Shown here: one piece after another, positions 20,511 through 28,340 of the stretch
Layout of the letters: each line of letters starts with the position of its first letter
Position numbering within the stretch: position 1 is the first letter of the stretch
Source of the DNA: Arthrobacter sp. Soil736
GTDB lineage: Bacteria > Actinomycetota > Actinomycetes > Actinomycetales > Micrococcaceae
Reading direction: 5' to 3'
Length of the DNA: 58,299 nt
NCBI RefSeq assembly: GCF_001428005.1
Contig: NZ_LMSB01000020.1
Location: forward strand, 1 to 58,299
Made by a program: the position numbers and the translations under genes
Notes under the pieces: model-generated
The model's input: the letters and a program-made list of their open reading frames with translations, nothing else
The model's database searches: none
Told to the model about the DNA's origin: nothing

Positions 20511-21308
20511 TCAGATGGCGACCTGTGGATCAGGTTGGCGTGCCACATAGACATGTGAGGGTTGGTGATCTCCGCGCTCGCTGGCCACTTTCGGATAGAT
20601 TAGCTGTGCCAGCGCATTTGTAGGTTCGACCCCCAGTTCGCTGCGGGTCAATCTCCGGTAGGCGGTGAAGACCCGGTGGGCCTCGACCCAATTGCCCTCG
20701 GCGAGGTGGACCTCAATGAGGGCCCGCTGGGCGCTTTCACGCAGCGGTTCAATGTCCACGGCATAGAGCGCGGCTTCCACGGCATCGGCCAGTGCCCCCA
20801 TGTGGACCAGTCTGTGGCTAAGGGCTTCCAACGCGTGCAGCACTCGTTGGCGCAGTCTCTCACGCTCCAGAATGATCCAGTCGTCGTACCAGCCGGGCAG
20901 CAGATTCAGCGCCTCGACGCCGCGCCGGATGAACTTGAAATCATCGGGTCCTGGGTCCTCCAGTAGCAGCCGGTCCGCCCACGCGCTGACTTCCTGGACG
21001 TCGACGCGGATGCCTTCGTACAACGTCAGCGCCCATTTGTCGGTGGTGAAGAGGTCGATTCCGGCCTTCTTCAGTCTCCAGAGCGCCGAACGGAGGTTGC
21101 CCTGCGCGCGGCACTCGTCACAGTAGGGCCAAAGGGTTCCGGCGATATGCCGTCGTTCAACGCGGCCGTGCTGGAGGGCTACGAAGGCGATGAGCCGTTT
21201 ACTGCCTTCCGGAATTTCCAGCCTTTGGCCGCCGAGCTCGACATAGGGGCCGGCGAAGAGCCGGATGGTGGTTCCGCAGTTGGCCGGCGTTACGCTGTGC
21301 GTACTCAT
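20511..21308 (-). CDS. BTAD-domain transcriptional regulator at the end of the CIS operon
   Basis: This 265-residue protein has an OmpR-like winged helix (about residues 15-90, with GTLWPYCDECRAQGNLRSAL) and a bacterial transcriptional activation domain of TPR-like helices (about residues 105-245, with ALNLLPGWYDDWIILERERL). It lacks the large ATPase part of longer regulators, like a small SARP. The start overlaps the stop of the preceding small gene, so it is transcribed as the last gene of the CIS operon. It probably regulates the cluster. A second BTAD protein lies at the other end at 51804-52511. Confidence 0.88.
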   Translation of the reverse strand: MSTHSVTPANCGTTIRLFAGPYVELGGQRLEIPEGSKRLIAFVALQHGRVERRHIAGTLWPYCDECRAQGNLRSALWRLKKAGIDLFTTDKWALTLYEGIRVDVQEVSAWADRLLLEDPGPDDFKFIRRGVEALNLLPGWYDDWIILERERLRQRVLHALEALSHRLVHMGALADAVEAALYAVDIEPLRESAQRALIEVHLAEGNWVEAHRVFTAYRRLTRSELGVEPTNALAQLIYPKVASERGDHQPSHVYVARQPDPQVAI

Positions 21309-21652
21309 TTCCGCCCTCCCCGGCCTAAGTGCTCCCAGGTGTACGACCCTAAATGGCGCAGCGTCACTGAGGCGTTACCGGGCCCGGCATCCGGGTTGAT
21401 GACAGGACTTTCCCTTTGATCGGCGTGGCCCCAGGGGTACTGGCGCAGGAATTCATCCACCGTCTGCAGCGCGTCCTCTATCCGCAGGCAGGTTTGGATG
21501 CGGGGGACTTCGTCGGAGCGCAAGTGGCGGTCCAGGTGGGATTGCATGGTGACGGTGACAACAGTGTGCTCGCGAAAGGGCTGCACGCGGATGATGCAGA
21601 CACCGACGCCAAGTGCCTCGCCGGACATTCTCGGTGCTCCTTCGTCCGTCAC
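21305..21652 (-). CDS. Small CIS-associated protein, paralogue-like to 52665-52916
   Basis: The 115-residue product has no family I recognise. The middle reads CIIRVQPFREHTVVTVTMQS and then RIQTCLRIEDALQTVDEFL. That is the same plan of two strands, an Ile/Arg edge and a final amphipathic helix as in the 83-residue protein at 52665-52916 (LVIRTWYEP and TADRDEALRIVRQWL). Start and stop overlap both neighbours by four bases, so it is coupled to the baseplate-like gene upstream and the BTAD gene downstream. It may be a regulatory partner of the BTAD protein (inference). Confidence 0.7.
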   Translation of the reverse strand: MTDEGAPRMSGEALGVGVCIIRVQPFREHTVVTVTMQSHLDRHLRSDEVPRIQTCLRIEDALQTVDEFLRQYPWGHADQRESPVINPDAGPGNASVTLRHLGSYTWEHLGRGGRK

Positions 21653-23364
21653 GGGGTGGAGTCTTTGATCAGAATGGCCAGGGCTGGATCCCCGGCAGCA
21701 GCTGACAGTTTGGCTATGGCCGGAAGTTTCGGCAGGAGTGAGGCGGCCCGCGCCTTCATCACGTCGACGTCGTTCGGATCCGCTGTGAGACCAATGACGG
21801 CAACAGGTGTCTTCCCTTCGAGTAGGGACATGACCTCCTCGGTGGCCTGGTCAGGTCCGAAGCCGGTAAGCACGTCGGACCGGTCATAGTAGGTGAAGGC
21901 AGCCTTCTCGGTCCACATATGCGACCATTCCTTTGCCAGCTTGGTGGCCGTTGCTTCAAGATCGCCCTCAAACCTGTTTTCGGACTTTACGAAATAGACG
22001 CCCACCTTCTGTTCGGAATCTCCGGTGGAGGCGCCGTCGTCACGCTCCGGGGCTTCGGTTCTGGTCCGGCGGCGGCGTACAAAGGCGAGCCAGCCGTATG
22101 TTTCTGTCCTGACCGCGTCCAGATCTGCCTCGGCGGAGGGGATGTAGACGTCGATCAGCGCCTGATTTTCTGTTCGGGGGTTCAGCGGAATCCGGTCCAG
22201 ATGCTGGGCCTCAGCCACTGCTGCCAGGGCGGCATCGGCACTCGAATGGATCAGTCTCAGTACGACATTGCCGCCGAAGAAGGCGGTTAGCGACTGCAGT
22301 GACCGTCCTTCCTCGCCCGGGTCCGCGATGAATCCAGCGGGGGGCAGCTCCGTGAAACCTGCTTGGTTCAGCGTCGAGCCCAGGCCCGCACTGAGCCCTG
22401 CCAGATACCCCGAGAGAAGATGCTCCGCCCGCTCTTCGCCGAGCCCCCGGATGGTTTCGCCGACTTCCTCGAACAGCCGCTTGATGGAGTCCTTGTCTGC
22501 GCGGCGGGATTCCAGGGAGGTCTCGGCCAACTGTGCCTGGAACTGGAGGATCTGGGCCATGAAGATGTTCCACTGCCGCATTCCCAGACGTGAGAGCAGC
22601 GCCCGGGGCGACACCGCGCCATCGATATCCCGCCGCGCGGCCCAGACATCAAGTACCCACTCGTTGCCCACCTTCATTAGCAGCGCCAATGGAACGCCTT
22701 TGGCCTCCGGTTTGGCCGGTGGGCCCTGTGCCCACGGCCGGGTCAACACCGGCGAAACCCTTCCGCTGTTGTCCCCGGGGGTCAGCCATGGCTCCAACAT
22801 CCTGCGTTCGCGTTCGAAATAGTAGGAGGCGAGCCGGCTGCGGGCCGAAGCCGTGTCAAGGTCGTTCAAACCCGGGAAAGTCTCCGCACGCAGCCGGAAA
22901 AGTACTGTGTCCTGCTGCCAGGGCTGGATGGTGGCGCCGGGGCAGGAATCCTGGCAGATATTGCCGTAGCTGGGTTCACTTCCTTCGTAGAGCTGCGCCC
23001 CGGGCTCGGCCTCGAGTATCCAGTAGGAAGTGCCATCGCTGCTCAACAGCTCCAGGTCAAGAGTTGCCGCCTCGATGGACTGCAACGCGAAGCCCTGGGG
23101 ATGGATGGCCAGGCCCGGCCCCACTTCGAGGGAGTCCGGCAACAGCCGGAGCGGAAAACCCCAGACGACGCCGGTCCCCGCCGACATTCCCGCGGACAGC
23201 GCGAGGGACCGGGCGTACTGCTGGATGGCTTCAAGGTGTGCGGCGCGGAGGAACAACCCGTCCGCAGCATGGAGGCCCCGGGCTGCTGCCCTGACGGTGC
23301 GGTGGGGCATGGCTTCCGCGTCCTTGCTGGCGGGGACACTACCTGCGGCCATCTTGGCGTTCAT
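21649..23364 (-). CDS. CIS-associated protein with TssK-like N-terminal signature
   Basis: The 571-residue protein begins with DGLFLRAAHLEAIQQYARSL and LEVGPGLAIHPQGFAL. This pattern recalls the N-terminus of T6SS baseplate TssK-type proteins and of the next gene upstream. It has a Cys pair (NICQDSCPG) in its first third. A long helical middle with an ESRRADKDSIKRLFEEVGE-type stretch and a mixed C-terminus end in PKLPAIAKLSAAAGD. No catalytic motif is visible. Four-base overlaps on both sides place it firmly in the operon. A baseplate or docking role is inferred. Confidence 0.75.
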   Translation of the reverse strand: MNAKMAAGSVPASKDAEAMPHRTVRAAARGLHAADGLFLRAAHLEAIQQYARSLALSAGMSAGTGVVWGFPLRLLPDSLEVGPGLAIHPQGFALQSIEAATLDLELLSSDGTSYWILEAEPGAQLYEGSEPSYGNICQDSCPGATIQPWQQDTVLFRLRAETFPGLNDLDTASARSRLASYYFERERRMLEPWLTPGDNSGRVSPVLTRPWAQGPPAKPEAKGVPLALLMKVGNEWVLDVWAARRDIDGAVSPRALLSRLGMRQWNIFMAQILQFQAQLAETSLESRRADKDSIKRLFEEVGETIRGLGEERAEHLLSGYLAGLSAGLGSTLNQAGFTELPPAGFIADPGEEGRSLQSLTAFFGGNVVLRLIHSSADAALAAVAEAQHLDRIPLNPRTENQALIDVYIPSAEADLDAVRTETYGWLAFVRRRRTRTEAPERDDGASTGDSEQKVGVYFVKSENRFEGDLEATATKLAKEWSHMWTEKAAFTYYDRSDVLTGFGPDQATEEVMSLLEGKTPVAVIGLTADPNDVDVMKARAASLLPKLPAIAKLSAAAGDPALAILIKDSTP

Positions 23365-24764
23365 GACGCCGCCTCCTTCAGTCGAAGCTGATCAAGATTT
23401 GGAAAAGTCAGGACGGCGTCGCGGCCATCGTCCGACGGGCCGGCCCGGCGGCCGGAGACGCCGGCCAACGGCACCGCAGGGTCGGAACCGTAGACGGGCG
23501 TAGGTCCTGTTCCTTTGATGACAAGGCGGATGATGGCGTCGTCTGGGAGGGACCGGACGAGTTCCGCAATGATGGCCGGGCCTTCGGCGTCGTCGTATAT
23601 GACGTTGGCGGTGTCCTCTTCCACCCACCCGTGCTCACCCAGCGTGCTGACCAGGACCGCGCGCGGCTGCACGGATCTGCGATGCAGAGGTTTCGTCACA
23701 GGGATGGTGAGGGTCCGTCCGTCCGGGCTGGCGGTTACCTTGTCGCCGATGACCTGCGGTGCTTCGCCCGTAACCGCGCCGGGCAGGTGCAAAAGCGCCG
23801 GGGCTTCGCCGCAGGTCAGCTCCTGGATGACCGACGACGGGACAAGAGTGTTCCGGTGTCCGTACAAGATCCGCAGGTTGAGAATCTCCGTTTGGACCCC
23901 GCTGTCCCGGACCTCGATCTCTATGCCAGCCAAAACGACTGCGTTGTCGTCGGAAACAGGGAAGAGCCTGAAGTGGTCCATGCACTTTCCGCAGTGCTGC
24001 CCTGTCGTGCAGTCAGGACCGGTCCCGCAGTCATGGCCCGGGCTCAAGGTGTCGAGTGCGGCCATTTCACGGAACTGGTCGCGCAGAGCGCGGGCCCGAT
24101 TTGCCGGCTCCGCGGCGGCAACCTCCCGCCTGGCGTGCCACGCGTCCCTGGCTGCCTCCGCGATCGCGGAGTCACCTTCGGCAAGGGGGAGCAATCCCAG
24201 CAGCATCCGGACTCGAGGGAACTGCAGCGTTGGGGCAGGGCACGGACCGGGCCTGAGCTCAATACGGCAACTCTCCAGGATCCTGGAGTACTCATCATGA
24301 CGTCGGGTCACATCGCAAGGGTCCACGAGAGTCGGAACAGGATCCGTCATGCAGGCCTCGAAACAGGCGTAAACACCTGCGTGAACGGTCCGGGTTTCAC
24401 TCGTCACGCTGCTTCCGCTGTGATCGTCCAGCAAGTCCTCAAGATCCAGGCAATGGCTGTATTTCAGCAGAAGCTCATGGCCGCGCCCGTCGATGGCCAG
24501 TCCAGGGTCGACTTGCAACTTCCGGCCCGGGGCCTGGCGCATCCGGAATCCCCGCAGGACGCCCGTGCCGTGTAGGCGGGCGTTGTGCAGCATCATCTTG
24601 CCCCGGGGATTGCCGCCCATCACCTGGAAGTCCTTGGCGGTCAGCAGCATTCCGTAGGCCGCGTTGAGGGCGGTAAACGGATCGGCGGGAATGTTCCCTT
24701 GATCGTCGTCCGACGGAAGGTCCGGGCAGTGATTCATGGCGGACGGTTCATTCGTAATGGTCAT
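23361..24764 (-). CDS. CIS-associated protein with Cys cluster, related to 21649-23364
   Basis: The 467-residue protein has the N-terminal segment AYGMLLTAKDFQVMGGNPRG and LQVDPGLAIDGRGHELLL, closely parallel to LEVGPGLAIHPQGFAL in the next gene. A central C-x5-C-x5-C-x2-C cluster (DCGTGPDC to CGKC) could bind zinc or an Fe-S cluster. The C-terminal half is beta-rich. I set the start at ATG 24764 because GAGGAGA lies directly upstream; the frame stays open much farther only because it shadows the ATPase gene. It overlaps the ATPase stop by 17 bases. I infer a structural baseplate-periphery role. Confidence 0.78.
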   Translation of the reverse strand: MTITNEPSAMNHCPDLPSDDDQGNIPADPFTALNAAYGMLLTAKDFQVMGGNPRGKMMLHNARLHGTGVLRGFRMRQAPGRKLQVDPGLAIDGRGHELLLKYSHCLDLEDLLDDHSGSSVTSETRTVHAGVYACFEACMTDPVPTLVDPCDVTRRHDEYSRILESCRIELRPGPCPAPTLQFPRVRMLLGLLPLAEGDSAIAEAARDAWHARREVAAAEPANRARALRDQFREMAALDTLSPGHDCGTGPDCTTGQHCGKCMDHFRLFPVSDDNAVVLAGIEIEVRDSGVQTEILNLRILYGHRNTLVPSSVIQELTCGEAPALLHLPGAVTGEAPQVIGDKVTASPDGRTLTIPVTKPLHRRSVQPRAVLVSTLGEHGWVEEDTANVIYDDAEGPAIIAELVRSLPDDAIIRLVIKGTGPTPVYGSDPAVPLAGVSGRRAGPSDDGRDAVLTFPNLDQLRLKEAAS

Positions 24765-26760
24765 GGTCTCTCCTCGGAGGTGATCCCGGGAATGGAAGGG
24801 CTGCCTTGGAATACTCGCGTCGGACGGCATCGAGCACGTGCTGCTGCTGAACTGCCGAGCCGCGGCCTGCCGCCACAAAAGACGCAGCAATCGCGGCATT
24901 GCGGATCCACCCACCAGGGACGGGGTAGAGCCGTGCCAGGGCATCGATATCGACGTCAGGCGCAAGGTGCCCGGCGGGCAGGTGGATGCTCCACAGGTCC
25001 TCCCTGCCACGCAAATCCGGGAGCGGAAAGTCCACGACGAAGTCCATCCGGCGAACAAAGGCGGCATCGATGTTGTGCCGCAGATTCGTTGCCAGGATGA
25101 CGAGTCCATCGAACTGGTCCAGCCTCTGCAACAGGTAGGACGTTTCGAGATTCGCGTGCCGGTCGTGCGCATCCGAAACGTCGGTCCGTTTCGCGAACAG
25201 CGCGTCCGCCTCGTCCAGCAGCAGGACCGCCTGCGTCCGTTCGCCGACATCGAAAGCCGCCGCCAGGTTTTTCTCGGTTTCGCCGATCCATTTGGACACC
25301 ACCTGGGAGACATCGACCAGGAGCAAATCAGTGCCGGCCGCCGTCGCCATCGCCTCCGCGGCCAGGGTTTTGCCGGTCCCCGGCGGGCCGGTGAACAGCA
25401 GTCGGGTGCCTCGGGCCGCTCGTGCGCTGTCCCGCATTCCCCAGTCGTCCAGGACCATGGACTGCAACTCCAGCCGGGCAACCGCGTCCCGTAACTGCCA
25501 GGCAGCCTCGGCGGGGACCACCAGGCGGGTCCACGGCACATTGGGTTCCGTGAGCCGGATTCCCGCCGGCAGCGTGACGCCGGACCGGGCCCGGATCAGA
25601 TGGGGCACCGCCCCGGACTCGACGTCGGCGCCTTCCAATATCGCTTGGTCCCGTGCGTCCACGCCGATTTGCGCGGCCAGGGACGGGTCGACCGGATGGC
25701 GGGCGGCAAGCTGGGCGGCGTCGGCAGCCAGGTGGGGGAAAGCCGCGCTCCACGCCCGGCGGCGGTCCGCCTTCCCGACGCCGGTGGACGGCACGGGGAG
25801 GATGGGCCGCCGGGGATCGGCCACCAGTCCATTGCCCGCCGGGCAGAGAATGACCGGACCGGAGTAACCGGCCAGGGTGAGATTGAATTGAGGAGCGTCG
25901 GCCTGCGCGCCGTTCGGCAAGCTCTGCGCGGGCAACAGGATCGGCACGGCGCCCCGCAGAGCGCAATGGGCCAGAATCGGCCGAAGCGCGGCCGGGTCGG
26001 AGGGGTTGCAGCGCGCCGCAACAACGCGCACACCCGCGCGGCCAGCCAGCGCACACGCACGCCAGAGCGCGGCCTCGGTATCCCTTTCCTGGACCACCAG
26101 AGAACGCGGCGCCGGGTTCGACAGGGCCATGACGCAACGACGGACGCCGGGCAGCTCCAGCCAGCCTGACAGTCCGGCGAGAATGCCGGCCGTGTCGGGG
26201 AGGGGCACTCGTTCGATAGCGCCGGGCCACGCGTCAGTACCGTGCAGGGCCTCCCACAGCGACTCGCCGAGTCTGACCGGCCGCTCGAAAAAGGCATCGT
26301 CGCCCTGACAGGTCAAGATTCCTGAACTGGCAGCATTGCCGCTGCTCAGGACACACCGGATGAGGTTCCGGTCGCCGCCGGCGACGGCGAGGGCCGCCAT
26401 CCCTGCTGTGGGCCACGGCGAATCGTGGGCACTCAGGTTTCGGAACGTCCTGGCCAGGCCCTCGTGCTCGTGGGGGAGACCCGCGAGGAGGACCAGTTCG
26501 ACTTCCAGTTCCGTGAGGGCGAAGGCGCTGGCCAGCCGCTCCAGCGCCGGCACAGGCTGTGGCGTTCCAGCAGCCTCCGGTGAGGCGCAGGTATATTCGG
26601 CCCAGACGCGGAAGAACTGGCCCGGCCGCGTGGTCTCGCCGGTTTTGACTGAGATGTCGTCGAGCATGCCCGCCAGCGCCAGGGCAGTGCGTCCGGCGCG
26701 GGCCGAAAGCCCGTCATCGGCGGCGTCTGTGTTCCGTCCGGAGTTCCGCGTGCTATTCAT
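24748..26760 (-). CDS. CIS AAA+ ATPase (Afp15/PVC15-like)
   Basis: This 670-residue protein has about 400 residues of N-terminal helical domains followed by one AAA+ module. Walker A is GPPGTGKT (about 458-465), Walker B is LLLDEADALF (about 514-523), sensor 1 is ILATNL and the likely arginine finger is in RRMD. In Afp, PVC and related injection systems an ATPase of this type is encoded late in the operon and is needed for particle assembly or cargo loading. Its start overlaps the upstream gene by eight bases. The mechanism in this subtype is not established by sequence. Confidence 0.92.
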   Translation of the reverse strand: MNSTRNSGRNTDAADDGLSARAGRTALALAGMLDDISVKTGETTRPGQFFRVWAEYTCASPEAAGTPQPVPALERLASAFALTELEVELVLLAGLPHEHEGLARTFRNLSAHDSPWPTAGMAALAVAGGDRNLIRCVLSSGNAASSGILTCQGDDAFFERPVRLGESLWEALHGTDAWPGAIERVPLPDTAGILAGLSGWLELPGVRRCVMALSNPAPRSLVVQERDTEAALWRACALAGRAGVRVVAARCNPSDPAALRPILAHCALRGAVPILLPAQSLPNGAQADAPQFNLTLAGYSGPVILCPAGNGLVADPRRPILPVPSTGVGKADRRRAWSAAFPHLAADAAQLAARHPVDPSLAAQIGVDARDQAILEGADVESGAVPHLIRARSGVTLPAGIRLTEPNVPWTRLVVPAEAAWQLRDAVARLELQSMVLDDWGMRDSARAARGTRLLFTGPPGTGKTLAAEAMATAAGTDLLLVDVSQVVSKWIGETEKNLAAAFDVGERTQAVLLLDEADALFAKRTDVSDAHDRHANLETSYLLQRLDQFDGLVILATNLRHNIDAAFVRRMDFVVDFPLPDLRGREDLWSIHLPAGHLAPDVDIDALARLYPVPGGWIRNAAIAASFVAAGRGSAVQQQHVLDAVRREYSKAALPFPGSPPRRDHDHYE

Positions 26761-28339
26761 AGTGGTACCTCACAACGCGTCCGAGCCAGGGAACCCAGCC
26801 GGGATCGAGGTCCAACCCGGCACGCCGGATGGCGGTGTCCACGGCCGCCATCGGAAAGGTGACCTCAATCCACCCGGATTCGGCGGCAATGTCTGCCCGA
26901 CGCCGGGCGATCCCCTGCACCAACTGCCGTGCACGGGCAGGATCGAGGTTGGGCGACCCCATGGCGGCGGCTGTGGCAGCGTTCAGGCGCCGGGCATACG
27001 CGGACAGCAGCCCTGCCTCGGCGTGGCTGGCCGGGTCGTCGTGCGTTTCAGCGCCGCAGAGCGTTTGAACGGCGGAATCAGTGCCAGGCACTCCGCACGA
27101 ACTCACCAGAATCCCTCGCAGTATCCAGCCGAACTGCCGCCCGGTGAGCAGCGGCTCGTCACAAAGGGGCGCGGGGATGCCGGCCATGGTGGCGGTGGTG
27201 ATCAGGAAGAACAGTCCGCCCCACTCAGTGCGCAGGGCTGTCCCGGGGACTGGTCCGTTGCCGGCTGGGGGGCCGCTGTTCCGCTCCGGGTGGAGCCCTT
27301 CCTTCCCTGCAGCAGGGGGCTGAGCCGGAGGGTCGACGTCGGTCCGTCGGGCTGCAGCGGGTCCGGCGGCCGGCCGTGTGAAGTGACCTGTGGCTGGTTC
27401 GGACAGCGCGAGCGCCGCGGCCGACAGCGTCGGTAGCAGCGCGGCGGAGGAGAACGACGACGGCGACTGCTCGGCAAAGCACAGGACTGCCCACGCTGCC
27501 GCCGCGGGACCGGGGCGAACTCCAGCGTCCAGGAATGACCGGGCCAGCGATGACCTGCTGATGACCGTCGCCGCGTGCCGCCGGGCGGCTTCTGCTGGTG
27601 ACGTTGCGGCGATGGAGGTTGAGTCGGAGCTCCTTGCTGGCCTCGGGATCCCGGGCGCTGCCTCGGTATTGCCGGTGAGGCCGGCGGCTGAGTGCGGGTC
27701 CGGTCCGCTGTGGGTCATCAGGCCGGTGCCGGGGTCGGATATCCAGCCGGCGAGCGCGTCGCTCCCGCCGGCGTCGAACCTGCGGAGAACGGCGGAGCCT
27801 AGTTCCTGCCATCCGCGCGTACCCAGGAGCCGGTGCACGGCGGCTGCCCCGACCAGCCGGACCGCCGTGGCAACCACCTCGACGAGGCATTCCGGCCGGG
27901 CAGTGAGGGCGGCCGCTGCTGCCGCGCCCGCTCGCCCTGCCTCGGAGTCCGGCCCGAAGAGGCCAAGTTGCCGCCAGGCCCACGACCGGTCGGAGTTGCC
28001 CCGGGCAAGCGAGGACAGCAAGTCCGTCAGCGCGTCGGCGGGTCCGCGGTAGTGGACGGCATCACCGGAGCCGACGGCGGCCGCCGCAGCGAATGCCACG
28101 GCGGCGGCCCAGTCGCTCTCCAGGGCGGAATCGGGCCGATCCGGATCCAACGTCAGCTTGAGATCCAGCCGGCGCAGGCACCAGTCGCCGGGCGGCAAGT
28201 CGAGTGCGTCCACGGCCGCTTCCAGCCTGACGGAGGTGGCGCCGGCGACAAGCCGGTCCAGGCGCCCTGCCAGCCGGTCGGCGTCTGCGGCGGACACTCG
28301 GGCGGTGGCGATCAGCCGGCCGATAGTTAGCAGCGTCAT
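26753..28339 (-). CDS. Unrecognised Ala/Pro-rich CIS operon protein
   Basis: The 528-residue product has no family I can name. The N-terminal half is Ala-rich helical (LTIGRLIATARVSAADADRL). The middle (about residues 200-380) is low-complexity, rich in Pro, Ala and Ser. The C-terminus returns to ordered sequence ending with LDLDPGWVPWLGRVVRYHYE. I set the start at ATG 28339, one base after the upstream stop and preceded by GGAGGTGG. Position between the gpI-like and ATPase genes suggests a baseplate accessory or a cargo. No catalytic motif is seen. Confidence 0.72.
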   Translation of the reverse strand: MTLLTIGRLIATARVSAADADRLAGRLDRLVAGATSVRLEAAVDALDLPPGDWCLRRLDLKLTLDPDRPDSALESDWAAAVAFAAAAAVGSGDAVHYRGPADALTDLLSSLARGNSDRSWAWRQLGLFGPDSEAGRAGAAAAAALTARPECLVEVVATAVRLVGAAAVHRLLGTRGWQELGSAVLRRFDAGGSDALAGWISDPGTGLMTHSGPDPHSAAGLTGNTEAAPGIPRPARSSDSTSIAATSPAEAARRHAATVISRSSLARSFLDAGVRPGPAAAAWAVLCFAEQSPSSFSSAALLPTLSAAALALSEPATGHFTRPAAGPAAARRTDVDPPAQPPAAGKEGLHPERNSGPPAGNGPVPGTALRTEWGGLFFLITTATMAGIPAPLCDEPLLTGRQFGWILRGILVSSCGVPGTDSAVQTLCGAETHDDPASHAEAGLLSAYARRLNAATAAAMGSPNLDPARARQLVQGIARRRADIAAESGWIEVTFPMAAVDTAIRRAGLDLDPGWVPWLGRVVRYHYE

Positions 28340-28340
28340 C

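Noticed and set aside
24765..25541. Extension of the Cys-cluster protein to 726 residues
   Set aside because: The extra N-terminal part lies within the AAA+ ATPase gene in another frame; GAGGAGA before ATG 24764 marks the true start.
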